Numbered from the stretch's first letter, positions 1 to 10,420 are shown. The stretch is 64,000 nucleotides of DNA from Yeosuana sp043876835 (GCF_043876835.1 NZ_JBAWJZ010000002.1:62001-126000), one strand, 5' to 3'. Translations and numbers: made by a program. The notes: a model not told the origin generated them from the letters alone.

Positions 1-582
1 ACACTTAATTCTAATTCAATATTAGGAGCAAAAGCCATTGGTCTTGAAGCAGATGTGAGAGATTATGAAAGCCAACAGCAAGCTGTTCAATCGGTTTTAG
101 ATCATTTTGACCAATTAGATATTGTTGTTGCAAATGCTGGCGTGGGTCATTTTGCGAGTATTGAAGACTTGTCTGTTGAACAATGGAACGAAACTTTAGA
201 CACCAATCTTTCGGGAGCTTTTTATTCCATCAAATCAAGTATTGAAGCTTTAAAGAAATCAGAAGGGTATTTCATTACAATTTCAAGTTTAGCAGGAACC
301 AACTTTTTTGCAAGTGCTTCTGCATATAATGCTAGTAAATTTGGTGTTACTGGGTTTACACAAGCCGTAATGCTCGACTTGCGTAAATATAATATTAAAG
401 TGAGTACAATTATGCCAGGATCTGTAGCCACCTATTTTAATGGCCATATTCCTAATGAAAGTGATGCTTGGAAAATTCAAAGTGAAGACATTGGTGAGTT
501 GGTAGTCGATTTGATTAAAATGAATCCTAGAACCTTGCCAAGCAAAATAGAAGTGAGGCCAACGATGCCGCCAAGTAAATAA
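1..582 (+). CDS. SDR family oxidoreductase, 5' truncated by the window edge
   Basis: The reading frame is open from base 1, so only the C-terminal part of a short-chain dehydrogenase/reductase is present (193 codons). Visible SDR marks are the NAG motif at visible residues 45-47, a serine in the ISSLAG segment and the YNASK tetrad segment (catalytic Tyr and Lys). The N-terminal Rossmann glycine motif lies outside the window. SDRs of this type use NAD(P)H to reduce or oxidise alcohols and ketones in the cytoplasm; the substrate cannot be told. A GTG at 55 is available as a start but would remove the cofactor-binding half, so I treat the gene as partial. It is convergent with the macroglobulin gene, with a shared terminator between them. 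Confidence 0.9.
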   Translation, partial: TLNSNSILGAKAIGLEADVRDYESQQQAVQSVLDHFDQLDIVVANAGVGHFASIEDLSVEQWNETLDTNLSGAFYSIKSSIEALKKSEGYFITISSLAGTNFFASASAYNASKFGVTGFTQAVMLDLRKYNIKVSTIMPGSVATYFNGHIPNESDAWKIQSEDIGELVVDLIKMNPRTLPSKIEVRPTMPPSK

Positions 583-591
583 AGAATAAAT

Positions 592-630
592 AAAAAAAGA
601 GGTTTCAAATACATGAAACCTCTTTTTTTA
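592..630. terminator. Bidirectional intrinsic terminator
   Basis: A perfect 12-bp stem (596-607 with 614-625) around a 6-base loop, with an A tract on the left and a T tract on the right. It lies between the convergent SDR and macroglobulin genes, so it can serve both strands. Confidence 0.85.
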
Positions 631-654
631 TTGCTTATAGTTTTAAAATTATGC

Positions 655-3600
655 TTATTGTATTGTTATGCGGGTTCCTTCACTATGACTGCTAAATTCT
701 GGAGCGTACATACTTTGAATGGTTGTTATACCATTGCTCATGTTTCCTGCATTATTTACGCGTAAATCATATTCAAAAACAAAGACCCCTTTTGGTAAAT
801 AATCAAAGAAGAAATTAGTCGAGGCATCTTTTGTGCTTTCGTAATAACCTAAACCGTCTTGCCATTTGTATTCAGAAAGCACATTTACAGGTTCTAATCC
901 TGAAGCTCGCATATCTTTCATGTGTACAAATTCCATGGTTCTATCACTTTGTAATTCAATACGAACTCTAACCAAATCTCCAACTTTTAAATGAGTGTTA
1001 GAATTTATTTCAGAGATTTTTTCACCAGTATCTGTATTGGTTTTTAAGAACAATTTTTTCTTCAGTTTAAGTGGAGTTTCCGAAGATGTAATGTTATCTA
1101 AATCTTCAAAATATTGCCAATACAAACTTCCCCAAGCAATACCATCACCTTTTTTGGTTAAAGTAACATCTGCCATTTCTGGTTTAATTTCTGAAGAAGT
1201 CCAAGATGTTTTGTAATAACCTGTTCCTGCTTCTACTTTAACATTTTCTAGTTTTGAAGGCTCTATTTTTTCATTTCCAATTACAACATCTACCATATCG
1301 GTTACACTTAACCAATCGCTTCCTTGAAGGAGTAACGCATAAACAGCTTCGGTAGTTGCCTTGGTTGTTTTCCATTGATTGGTTTGCTTGTTTTTAAGCA
1401 ACCAGATTTTTAAGTTATCAATGGTTTTGGTATCGTTTTCAATTTCAGAAAATACTTCAATTAATAAAGCTTGGGTTTCAATTGGTGCTTGGTACCAATA
1501 CCATGAACTGGTATTTTCTTTCCAGTACATGCCTAATTCTTCTGAAGTAATACTATTTTCTTTTAATGACTTTAAAATTTTTGTTGATGTTGATTTATCT
1601 CCCATTCTTTCAACTACCAAAGCCATTAATCCTTTTGCGTATAGAGAACGACTTAACCAATATTTTTGAATTTGAGTTTGGTAATACTTGGTGACATCTT
1701 CAACTTCTTTTGACTTTTTTATTTCAGGATAAAAGCTTCTCATATACAAATAATGTAGTTGCGTATAGCTTAAATGATCTTTGCCTAAATCTACTTTTGC
1801 GTCATATTTTCTAATGTCTTTATATTCTTGAACAAATTCGTTATCTAAATATTTGATGGCTTTTTCTATCATTTTAGATGCTTCATCTGTTTCAACATTA
1901 AGGTGCTTTAAATGACCAAATCCCGTAATAATATGTTGTGTAATGTATCTGTTTTCACGCCCACCATTAAACCAAGACCAAGCACCATTGCTTAGTTGAT
2001 TGCTTTCCAGTTTACGTTTTGCAGATTGTAATTCATTATTCATTTTGTTTAAATCGAATAGTAAAGCAATACGTTTTTTCTGTTCGGTTTCACTTTGTGC
2101 ATCTCGTAACCAAGGTGTTTCCTGAATCAAAATTGATTTTAATTCTTCATTTTTTTCAAGATTGGAAATTAACACATCTTGAGATTTCCATTGATTGAAT
2201 ATTTCTTGAATTCTAGGGTTTGAATTTGCAATATGACTTGCCAATGCATTTGCATAAAAACGAGAAAACGTTTGCTCATTGCATTCATATGGGTATTCCA
2301 TTAAATATGGCAACGCTTGAACGGCATACCAAGCTGGATTGTTTGTCATTTCCAATGTTAACTTATGGTTTTTAAGCGTTGTAGACGTATTGTTTTTTAA
2401 CTTATCTAAGCTAAATGTTTTGGTTTCGTTACTTCTAATCCACATAGGTAATGTTTCTGTTACTAGTATTCTATTGCTTAAAACTGGTAAGGCATTTTGT
2501 TCACCATCACTAAAAGCATCAGATTTCGCAATAATTTTATATTGAACAGCATCTACATCATCAGGAATTGTTAAGTTCCAAGATACTTGTGTATTGCCTT
2601 TTGCATCAACTGTAAACGATTTATTGTTTTCAGAATTACCAAGTCTGCTATCAATAGCATTTCCTGAAACAGCATCTGTCAGCAATAAAATGGCTTGCCC
2701 AGAAAGTTGTTTGTCTGTAAGATTGGCAATTTTTGAGCTGATAGTGATTTGGTCTCCTTGACGTAAAAATCGTGGTGCATTTGGAATAACCATTAATTCC
2801 TTTTGGGTAACAGTTGTTAAGGTTTTAGTGGCACTTTCCAAAGTTTTGGTGTATGCTAATAATTGCAGTTTCCATTGGGTTAAAGCTTCTGGAGTTGTAA
2901 AACTAAAACTAACGTTGCCATCTTTATCGGTTTGTAATTGAGGAAAGAAAAAGGCAGTTTCTTGAAGGTTTTTACGAATTTGAACGTTGTCGAAGCCTGT
3001 TTTTTTAATTGAATTTTTACCATCTGTAGAATCTTTGATGATTTCAACGCCTGCAACTTTTCCTGATAGAGCAAATGAAACATCTTCTGCTTCTTCAGTA
3101 ACCATATAACCTAAACTTTTCTTTTCTTTAGAAACTCCATAAGCAGAAACAACAACTTCATCTAAATGCGAGCTATCTTCAACTAAAGAAATGCTTAAGC
3201 TATTATTGTTGCTTATAATAATTTCTCTAGAAGTAAAACCAAGGTAACTAAATATTAATTTATCATTTTTATTTGCTTTAATAGAGAAATTCCCGTCAAA
3301 ATCTGTAGTTGTTCCTATTGAAGTTCCTTTTATAGTAATGTTTACTCCAGGTAATGGTATTCCACTTTCGTCAAATACTGTTCCAGAAACAAAACCTTTT
3401 TTAATGGACTCATCATATTTAGATTCATTTTTTAATCTTAAAGATCTAATATAATTATCATATTGCCATTTGTTAAAATTAAGGCTAAATCCAAACCAAT
3501 TCAATTCATCAAAATATTGTTTTGGGTAATTTAAGTCTGTAAAAGGGTTGTTAAATACCCTAAAATATTGTGTGCCAAAACTCTGGTTAGCATTGCTTTG

Positions 3601-6600
3601 GTTGTAAGAATAATAAATAGGTTTGTTAATTGGGTTGAAATCCCAAGTATGTGTTTTAAACTGGTCTAAGGAAGCATCGTACATGCTTACTAATAATTCG
3701 GCAGACACTTTATCTCCTTGCGGGCCTTTTATTTTAAAGCTCCAAGTTTCATCGGTTCCCGGTTGCAATTTATCTCTAAAGGTGGTTGTTTCAATATCTA
3801 AATCAGTTTTAGGATAAGGAACGGAAATCAGTTCTGTGCTAGTTTGAAAACTATTGTATGCAGCAAAACTATAATGAATAGCAAATCCACCCACATCATC
3901 TTTAGTAACAGGAATCATGAGATTTTTTTTGTTATTGTTTAGTTGAACTATGTAGGTGTTTACAATTTTATGATTCTTTTCAATGGTAACTGTTACATCA
4001 AGATTTTTTGAAGCAGAACTTAAAGTTATTAAAACATTATCGCCAGTTTTATAAGTGGTTTTGTCAGCTGTAATACTAAATAATTGATTGTCCGCTAAAG
4101 TACTATCCTCATTACTGAATAGTGTGGTTTTAATTTCGTCTTTTACTAATTGGCCAAACTTATCGGTACTTTCTAAGATGATTATGTATTGGCCAGACTC
4201 CCATTTTTTGATGTTGCCTAAAGGAAGTTCTTTTGATGTTTCTGTGTCAAAATTTTTATCAAAAACTAAGGTGCCTTTTTCCCAATTATTTGGATTGTAT
4301 TCATTAGTGTAAGCATCATGAGGAAACAGATTTTTAAACGCTTCTTCAGAAAACTCTTGATAATCTGGTGCTGCCCAAGGACGTTTTCTTAATACTGCTT
4401 TTGGAGATTCAAGCTTATAAATTTTCATAGTTCCTTTTGCTGCAACAAATTCCCCATTTAAATTTTTAGTATCAATTTTAATACTGTTGTCTTTCTTTGT
4501 TTTGTCAAGCTTGTCACTAATACTCATGTTGGCAACTAAAGCGTGATAACCAACATTAACAATGTTTGTTGCACTTCTGGTCTCTCCGTTTAAATCGGTA
4601 ACATCAGCTATAATCTCAAAATTAAAAACAGGTAGGTTTGATTTATCAATGCTATTATCGGGTTGTGCTTTAAAAGTTATTTCAAATTCACCTTTATCAT
4701 TGGTTGTGGTTTCGCCATGTGTTATTTCTTGTGGTTCACTATAAAACCAAGGTCGATACCAAAAATACCAGCGAGGATATTCAACTTTTCGTTGTACACG
4801 ATAAACCACTTTTGCATCTGTAATATTGCTGCCTGCATATGCCAATGCGGTTCCTTTTATGGTTACAGAATCATTAACTTTAAAGGTTTCTGTTACAGGA
4901 TTGAATTTAGTTTCAAACTTTGGCCGCTTGTATTCTTCTACAGAAAAATAATGCTCTATAAAGAAATCATTTTCATCACCATCAAATTCAATATGATATT
5001 CGCCATTTAAACCAGAGTTAGGTAAAATAAATTCGCCAGAAACGGAACCAAATTCATTGGTTTTAAACTCAAGCTCTTTAATTTCTTCTTCATTAGAATC
5101 ATATAAAGTAGCATAAACAGATTCATTGGCAGCAACTTCAGATTTGCCATTTTTGGTTTTTATGGCAATAGCTTTGAAATATACGGTTTGTCCTGGTCTG
5201 TAAATACTTCTGTCTGTGAAAACAAAACCTTTGTATTCAGTTTCTTCTTTTTCGTTTTTATAATATGGATTCACATAATAATTTCCAAAATAAGCACTGT
5301 CATCATCATATTTTACTTTGATTGAAATGTTTCTGAATCTGTCTTTGGTTTTCTCAATTTTTATTTCGCCATAAGCATTAGTTAAAAATGTTTCTGTTAT
5401 TGTGCTTCTGTCATTATTTTCATTATAACTAAGTTCAACATTGATGTTGTTAACAGGTTTTCCGTTATTTCTATCAATAATTTGAAAGATATCAAAATGG
5501 TCACTTTCCCTTTCAACCAAAGCTAAATTGGTTGCTTGTACAATGCTAAAAGCAAAAGTTTCATTATCATTTTTTGGGGAAGCAAAAATTAAATAGGTTC
5601 CATTGTTTAATTTTGGTATGAGTACTTCTGTATTATGGTTTTGATAGTCATTTTCGTTTCGTAATGCACTTTCCCATTCATTGTTACTATCCAGTTTTTT
5701 AATGAATGCTAGTTGTTCTTCTTGTTTGTAGGTTTTATTAAATTTTTCTAATTGGTTTCTATTTAGTTTGAAGATTTTGAATTGAAGTGAATCTAAATTT
5801 TTATAACTAATTAATAATCGAGCATTTTGCTGAATAGGCAGAAAACTTTCTGTGGTAATTTGTATTGATTGTTTTTCAATTTGTTGTTTTAAAATGGCAC
5901 ACTTTTCGGCTCCTTTGCTTTTTGGAAATTCATTTAAAATTTTATTGCAAAGATCATAGGCTTCTTTGGCTTTCCAACGATTGTCTTCTTTGGTGATTGG
6001 TTGGTATTGTTGACTTTGCTGATAGTAAATTGATGCAATTTCAAAATCGTATAAACCACAAATTTCTTCCGCTTTTAGAGATTCACTTTCAGTCATAAAT
6101 GTATTTAAAAGCAAATATTCTTTATCACTAAAAGTAGCATGTTGGTTTACAAACTGTAAACGCTCAATATTTATAGTTGCTAAAGCAAAAGGCTCTTTAT
6201 CGTTTATGTGGAATTTTATTAAATCCTGATAAATTTTCAGAGCATTTAACTGTAAAGACGTAGAATCTTTTGATTCTAACTTAATTTTTGAAAAAGTTTC
6301 AGCATCTCCTAGTAGTTCATGATTATTAATTTCAAATTTATAACTGGGTTTGGTAATGTGGGTTTCATTAGTTGTATAAAAATCTAAGGCTTCATGGTTT
6401 AAGAAATCAAATAAAGTAGGTCTGTAAATTTTAGAATCCTTTTGAATATTTAATATATCGTCATACTTGCTTAAAGGTTCTAACTGAAGCATTGTAGCGT
6501 TTTGTAACGACTTTTTATAATGAATATCAATTTCATTGAAGAGAGTTTGTAAGTCCCAGGTTCTAAAATCTTCAGTGTTTACTTTTTCTTCGGTTTGTGT

Positions 6601-6978
6601 TCTTCTATAAAACTGCCATCTGTTTTGATTAAAATACTGCCAGTATAAATTGGCTAAAATACTTTCAAGAATATTTTTTGTTGGAAACTCACTTTTTTCA
6701 ATTTCATTTTTAAAATTATTTATAATATTAAGTTGAGCATCTTCTTCTAAAATAAGAGCAAACTTGCTTTTAAAAAACATGGTTTTTATAAGCTGAGGTT
6801 CGTTTTTTTCTTTTTTGGCAAGCACCGAAATTTGCTCAACAATATTTAAAGCAGATTTTGGTAAACCTTCAACTTCTTGTTGTTCAACCTTTTTCCAAAG
6901 ATTATTATAAGCAGAATTTTGGCTATAACTGATAGAGTTTAGTAAAAAAATTGTTAAAAAAAATACAGTTCGTTTCAT
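655..6978 (-). CDS. Alpha-2-macroglobulin family protein with inserted SusC-like carboxypeptidase-regulatory/plug segment
   Basis: A 2107-residue exported protein. Residues 1-19 form a signal peptide ending SYS-Q with no lipobox cysteine, so it is probably periplasmic and soluble. The first roughly 600 residues are helical and repeat-like. They are followed by macroglobulin (MG) beta domains, including the SIYRPGQTVYFKAI segment typical of MG2. A thioester motif C-N-E-Q is intact at about Cys1566. It is followed by the helical thioester-domain region (about 1570-1900) and a C-terminal receptor-binding-like beta domain. Bacterial macroglobulins are thought to trap proteases that enter the periplasm. 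Unusually, about residues 1195-1315 carry a carboxypeptidase-regulatory-like domain followed by an LDEVVVSAYG and GKVAGVEI stretch resembling the start of a SusC-type receptor plug. No PbpC gene is adjacent. Function is inferred from family. Confidence 0.9.
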   Translation of the reverse strand: MKRTVFFLTIFLLNSISYSQNSAYNNLWKKVEQQEVEGLPKSALNIVEQISVLAKKEKNEPQLIKTMFFKSKFALILEEDAQLNIINNFKNEIEKSEFPTKNILESILANLYWQYFNQNRWQFYRRTQTEEKVNTEDFRTWDLQTLFNEIDIHYKKSLQNATMLQLEPLSKYDDILNIQKDSKIYRPTLFDFLNHEALDFYTTNETHITKPSYKFEINNHELLGDAETFSKIKLESKDSTSLQLNALKIYQDLIKFHINDKEPFALATINIERLQFVNQHATFSDKEYLLLNTFMTESESLKAEEICGLYDFEIASIYYQQSQQYQPITKEDNRWKAKEAYDLCNKILNEFPKSKGAEKCAILKQQIEKQSIQITTESFLPIQQNARLLISYKNLDSLQFKIFKLNRNQLEKFNKTYKQEEQLAFIKKLDSNNEWESALRNENDYQNHNTEVLIPKLNNGTYLIFASPKNDNETFAFSIVQATNLALVERESDHFDIFQIIDRNNGKPVNNINVELSYNENNDRSTITETFLTNAYGEIKIEKTKDRFRNISIKVKYDDDSAYFGNYYVNPYYKNEKEETEYKGFVFTDRSIYRPGQTVYFKAIAIKTKNGKSEVAANESVYATLYDSNEEEIKELEFKTNEFGSVSGEFILPNSGLNGEYHIEFDGDENDFFIEHYFSVEEYKRPKFETKFNPVTETFKVNDSVTIKGTALAYAGSNITDAKVVYRVQRKVEYPRWYFWYRPWFYSEPQEITHGETTTNDKGEFEITFKAQPDNSIDKSNLPVFNFEIIADVTDLNGETRSATNIVNVGYHALVANMSISDKLDKTKKDNSIKIDTKNLNGEFVAAKGTMKIYKLESPKAVLRKRPWAAPDYQEFSEEAFKNLFPHDAYTNEYNPNNWEKGTLVFDKNFDTETSKELPLGNIKKWESGQYIIILESTDKFGQLVKDEIKTTLFSNEDSTLADNQLFSITADKTTYKTGDNVLITLSSASKNLDVTVTIEKNHKIVNTYIVQLNNNKKNLMIPVTKDDVGGFAIHYSFAAYNSFQTSTELISVPYPKTDLDIETTTFRDKLQPGTDETWSFKIKGPQGDKVSAELLVSMYDASLDQFKTHTWDFNPINKPIYYSYNQSNANQSFGTQYFRVFNNPFTDLNYPKQYFDELNWFGFSLNFNKWQYDNYIRSLRLKNESKYDESIKKGFVSGTVFDESGIPLPGVNITIKGTSIGTTTDFDGNFSIKANKNDKLIFSYLGFTSREIIISNNNSLSISLVEDSSHLDEVVVSAYGVSKEKKSLGYMVTEEAEDVSFALSGKVAGVEIIKDSTDGKNSIKKTGFDNVQIRKNLQETAFFFPQLQTDKDGNVSFSFTTPEALTQWKLQLLAYTKTLESATKTLTTVTQKELMVIPNAPRFLRQGDQITISSKIANLTDKQLSGQAILLLTDAVSGNAIDSRLGNSENNKSFTVDAKGNTQVSWNLTIPDDVDAVQYKIIAKSDAFSDGEQNALPVLSNRILVTETLPMWIRSNETKTFSLDKLKNNTSTTLKNHKLTLEMTNNPAWYAVQALPYLMEYPYECNEQTFSRFYANALASHIANSNPRIQEIFNQWKSQDVLISNLEKNEELKSILIQETPWLRDAQSETEQKKRIALLFDLNKMNNELQSAKRKLESNQLSNGAWSWFNGGRENRYITQHIITGFGHLKHLNVETDEASKMIEKAIKYLDNEFVQEYKDIRKYDAKVDLGKDHLSYTQLHYLYMRSFYPEIKKSKEVEDVTKYYQTQIQKYWLSRSLYAKGLMALVVERMGDKSTSTKILKSLKENSITSEELGMYWKENTSSWYWYQAPIETQALLIEVFSEIENDTKTIDNLKIWLLKNKQTNQWKTTKATTEAVYALLLQGSDWLSVTDMVDVVIGNEKIEPSKLENVKVEAGTGYYKTSWTSSEIKPEMADVTLTKKGDGIAWGSLYWQYFEDLDNITSSETPLKLKKKLFLKTNTDTGEKISEINSNTHLKVGDLVRVRIELQSDRTMEFVHMKDMRASGLEPVNVLSEYKWQDGLGYYESTKDASTNFFFDYLPKGVFVFEYDLRVNNAGNMSNGITTIQSMYAPEFSSHSEGTRITIQ

Positions 6979-7110
6979 TTGTCTTAATTTGGAACTAAAT
7001 TACTCTCAAAAGCTGTTCCAAAAAATACTATTTAGGTAAAAAGCTTCGTTAGTTGAGTAAATTTAATTTTTAGTTGAAAAAGAAATATGAATTTTGTTAT
7101 TAAAATTGTT

Positions 7111-8064
7111 ATGAGAAAATTTATTTACCTACTGCTTTTTCCGTTATTATCAATTAGTCAAAATCAGTTAGACAGCATTGATAATCTGTTTAAACACAAA
7201 CAATTTGATAAAGCTGAAATTAAACTGTCTGTTTATTTAATACAAAACCCTAATGATTTAAAGGCTATTGAGTTATTGGGAGATACTTATGGCTATCAAG
7301 AAAAGTGGGACAATGCCATAGAAAATTATAAAATTTTGGTAAATGCCAATCCAAATAATGCTAATTATAATTATAAATATGGTGGAGCCATGGGGATGAA
7401 GGCATTAACAGTTAGTAAAATAACGGCGTTAGGAATGATAGGAGATATTGAAAACTCATTTCTTAAGGCAGCCAAGTTAGATCCCAAACATATTAATACA
7501 CGATGGGCTTTGGTAGAATTTTATATGAAATTGCCCGGAATTTTAGGAGGAAGCAAAAGTAAAGCATTAAAGTATGCACAGGAATTAGAAAATCTTTCTA
7601 AAGTAGATGGTTATTTAGCAAAAGGGTATATCTATGAATATGATGATGAACCAGAACTTGCCGAAAAGTTTTATAAAATGGCTATAAATGAAGGTGGTTC
7701 TTTATGGTGTTATGATAAGCTTACAACTTTTTACGAAAAACAAAAACAACCAGAAAAAGCTTTGGCAAACTTAGAAATTGCAAACGAAAAACACCAGCGT
7801 AACGAACTTCATTATAAAATAGGAAAGTTAGCTGCAGAATATAATATAGAATTGCAAAAAGGGGTGCAATGTTTGCAAACCTATCTTAAAAATTATTCTC
7901 CAAATGATGGCGTTCCAAAAGCATGGGCCCATTACAGATTGTCGCAAATTTATGCACACAAAAAAAATAAAGCAGCAGCTTTAAAGTATATTGATTTAGC
8001 ACTTGCCGAGTCTCCAGAAATGAAGTCTTTTAAGTTGGAAAAACAAAAAATTTTAAAGCTTTAA
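7111..8064 (+). CDS. Secreted tetratricopeptide-repeat protein
   Basis: A 317-residue protein with an N-terminal signal peptide (MRKFIYLLLFPLLSISQ) followed by degenerate TPR helices through most of its length. These include a run of asparagines and tyrosines around residues 75-95. I place the start at 7111. The upstream in-frame ATG at 7087 adds eight residues that would lengthen the signal peptide n-region, and cannot be excluded. TPR proteins act as protein-interaction scaffolds; no partner can be named. It is divergent from the macroglobulin gene and precedes mpl by 64 bases, but mpl has its own promoter. Exact role unknown. Confidence 0.75.
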   Translation: MRKFIYLLLFPLLSISQNQLDSIDNLFKHKQFDKAEIKLSVYLIQNPNDLKAIELLGDTYGYQEKWDNAIENYKILVNANPNNANYNYKYGGAMGMKALTVSKITALGMIGDIENSFLKAAKLDPKHINTRWALVEFYMKLPGILGGSKSKALKYAQELENLSKVDGYLAKGYIYEYDDEPELAEKFYKMAINEGGSLWCYDKLTTFYEKQKQPEKALANLEIANEKHQRNELHYKIGKLAAEYNIELQKGVQCLQTYLKNYSPNDGVPKAWAHYRLSQIYAHKKNKAAALKYIDLALAESPEMKSFKLEKQKILKL

Positions 8065-8101
8065 AATGTATAAAACATTCGCGTATTAGAGACTAAAAAA
8101 G

Positions 8102-8109
8102 TATCTTTG
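8102..8109 (+). promoter_or_regulatory. Bacteroidota-type -7 element for mpl
   Basis: TATCTTTG matches the TAnnTTTG consensus and lies 19 bases before the mpl ATG, giving a very short leader. No clear -33 TTTG is seen at the expected spacing. Confidence 0.6.
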
Positions 8110-8128
8110 AGACATTCAAAACCATAAC

Positions 8129-9484
8129 ATGAATGTACATTTTATAGCTATTGGCGGCAGTGCCATGCACAATTTAGCAATAGCTTTACACAACAAAGGA
8201 TATCAAGTAACAGGCAGTGATGATGAGATTTTCGAACCATCAAAATCTCGTTTATCAGCAAAAGGTATTTTGCCGGAATCATTTGGTTGGTTTCCTGAAA
8301 AAATAACCACAAAAATTGATGCTATTGTTTTGGGTATGCATGCTAAAGCAGATAACCCAGAACTTTTAAAAGCTCAAGAAATAGGTGTTAAAATTTATAG
8401 CTATCCAGAATTTTTATATGAACAATCCAAACATAAAACACGTGTAGTTATTGGTGGAAGTCATGGTAAAACTACCATAACATCTATGATTTTGCACGTA
8501 ATGCATTATCATGATATTGATGTAGATTATATGGTTGGTGCACAGTTAGAAGGTTTTGATGTCATGGTTAAGCTAACTGAAGACAATGATTTTATCGTGC
8601 TTGAAGGTGATGAATATTTAAGTTCACCAATTGATAGACGGCCAAAATTTCATTTATATAAACCCAATATAGCTTTGTTAAGCGGTATTGCCTGGGATCA
8701 TATAAACGTATTTCCAACATATGATAATTATGTTGAGCAGTTCCGCATTTTTGTAGACTCAATTGTTAAGGGTGGAAGTATTACTTATAATGAAGAAGAT
8801 TTAGAAGTAAAACGTGTTGTTGAAGCTTCAGAAAACACTATTAGAAAATTACCATATCATACGGCAGATTATACAGTTGAAAACGGACAAACACTTTTGG
8901 AAACTCCTGAAGGTCCATTGCCTATTGAAGTTTTTGGAAAGCATAATCTAAATAATTTATCTGGAGCCAAATGGATTTGTCAACATATGGGAGTTGATGA
9001 AGATGATTTTTATGAGGCCATTGCAAGTTTTAAAGGTGCCAGCAAACGTTTGGAAAAAATTGCAGAAAGTAAAACCAGTGTAGCTTATAAAGATTTTGCA
9101 CATTCGCCAAGCAAGGTAGAAGCCACTACAAAGGCTGTAAAAGAACAATATCAAGATAGAACCGTAGTGGCATGTTTAGAACTGCACACTTATAGTAGTT
9201 TAAATGCGGAATTTTTAAAAGAGTACAAAGGTACTTTGGATGCTGCCGATGTTGCTGTTGTATTTTATTCACCTCATGCTGTTGAAATTAAAAAACTCAA
9301 AGAGGTTACTAAAGAACAAATTGCCAATGCTTTTGGACGTGATGATTTGATAATTTATACCAATCCAGAAGATTTTAGAACCTTTCTATTTTCTCAAGAT
9401 TTTAAAAATAAAACCTTACTGCTTATGAGCTCTGGTAATTATGGAGGATTGGATTTTAATGATGTTAAAGGCTTAATTAAGTAA
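8129..9484 (+). CDS. mpl: UDP-N-acetylmuramate:L-alanyl-gamma-D-glutamyl-meso-diaminopimelate ligase
   Basis: A 451-residue Mur-ligase family enzyme that recycles peptidoglycan by joining the tripeptide L-Ala-gamma-D-Glu-meso-DAP to UDP-MurNAc. The N-terminal nucleotide-sugar fold starts with the glycine-rich IAIGGSAMHNLA segment. The ATP-binding loop GGSHGKTT is at residues 109-116. The central and C-terminal Mur domains include the acidic EGDEY segment and the DFAHSP segment typical of Mpl. Length is normal for the family. Its stop lies four bases from the stop of the convergent efflux gene, with no visible terminator between. MurC is the main alternative, but the spacing and the AHSPSK segment favour Mpl. 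Confidence 0.9.
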   Translation: MNVHFIAIGGSAMHNLAIALHNKGYQVTGSDDEIFEPSKSRLSAKGILPESFGWFPEKITTKIDAIVLGMHAKADNPELLKAQEIGVKIYSYPEFLYEQSKHKTRVVIGGSHGKTTITSMILHVMHYHDIDVDYMVGAQLEGFDVMVKLTEDNDFIVLEGDEYLSSPIDRRPKFHLYKPNIALLSGIAWDHINVFPTYDNYVEQFRIFVDSIVKGGSITYNEEDLEVKRVVEASENTIRKLPYHTADYTVENGQTLLETPEGPLPIEVFGKHNLNNLSGAKWICQHMGVDEDDFYEAIASFKGASKRLEKIAESKTSVAYKDFAHSPSKVEATTKAVKEQYQDRTVVACLELHTYSSLNAEFLKEYKGTLDAADVAVVFYSPHAVEIKKLKEVTKEQIANAFGRDDLIIYTNPEDFRTFLFSQDFKNKTLLLMSSGNYGGLDFNDVKGLIK

Positions 9485-9488
9485 GTTT

Positions 9489-10358
9489 TCACTTATTTGG
9501 TTCAATATGAATCAGAACATGTCCTAAATTCTGTATTTCTTTCCTTAGGTGGTCTTTTAGTTTATGGGAGATATCATGTCCTTCTTTTACTGAAATATCT
9601 CCGTCAACTATGGCATGTAAATCTACGTGGTGTTTCATTCCTGCTTTCCTAATAAAACACTTTTCAGTTCCTAAAACACCTTCTACTTTGATAGATTCTT
9701 CTCGAATTTCTTCTAAAAGGTCGTCATATAAGTGTTCATCCATTATTTCTCCCAATGCTGGTCTGAAAATCAAATAGCTATTGTATAATATAAAAGCAGA
9801 AGCGAATAAGGCTGCCCAGTCATCAGCCGTTTCATATCCTTTTCCAAAAATTAATGCGATTGAAATTCCGATAAATGCCATTACAGAAGTTATTGCATCA
9901 CTTCTATGATGCCAAGCATCAGCCTTTAGGGATGAGCTATTTGTTTCTTTACTTTTTTTTATGACTATTCTGAATGAGATTTCTTTCCACAAAATAATGC
10001 ATCCAAGAATAATCAAAGTCCAAGGTTTAGGTGTTTTATGAGGTGTTTGTATGTTTTGGATGCTCTCGTAAGCAATTACTGTCGCAGATGTAACCAGAAA
10101 GGCTACAACTAAAAAGGTAATCAAAGGCTCGATTTTTCCGTGTCCATATGGATGATTTTCATCTGCTGGACGGTTAGCATATTTTAACCCAAAAAGAACC
10201 AGTAACGAAGAAAAAATATCCGTTGTTGATTCAATCGCATCTGCAATTAGAGCATAAGAATTACCAAAAACTCCTGCGATTCCTTTAATTAAAGCCAAAC
10301 TGGTGTTCCCAATGATACTGAAATATGTTGTTTTTATAGCAGTTTGTTCGTTACTCAT
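9489..10358 (-). CDS. Cation diffusion facilitator family transporter
   Basis: About 289 residues with six predicted membrane helices and a cytoplasmic C-terminal metallochaperone-like domain. Metal-site residues are visible in helix 2 (the DAIESTTD stretch) and helix 5 (HHRSD, an HxxxD pattern). A HPYGHGK loop follows helix 2. CDF proteins exchange protons for divalent metals such as Zn, Fe, Mn or Co; specificity is not evident here. I prefer the Met at 10358 (MSNEQTAIKTT), because the residues added by the 10412 ATG do not resemble the family. However, a promoter at 10421-10428 places transcription start close to 10412, so the longer form is possible. Confidence 0.85.
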   Translation of the reverse strand: MSNEQTAIKTTYFSIIGNTSLALIKGIAGVFGNSYALIADAIESTTDIFSSLLVLFGLKYANRPADENHPYGHGKIEPLITFLVVAFLVTSATVIAYESIQNIQTPHKTPKPWTLIILGCIILWKEISFRIVIKKSKETNSSSLKADAWHHRSDAITSVMAFIGISIALIFGKGYETADDWAALFASAFILYNSYLIFRPALGEIMDEHLYDDLLEEIREESIKVEGVLGTEKCFIRKAGMKHHVDLHAIVDGDISVKEGHDISHKLKDHLRKEIQNLGHVLIHIEPNK

Positions 10359-10420
10359 TGCTTTCTTTAGGTTGAAAACTATTGGTGTGATATTAAAATA
10401 TTTTAATATCATGCATTAAG

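Noticed and set aside
4663..5010. A 115-codon open frame opposite the macroglobulin gene
   Set aside because: It lies wholly antisense to a confident long gene, its residue composition is not protein-like, and no promoter precedes it.
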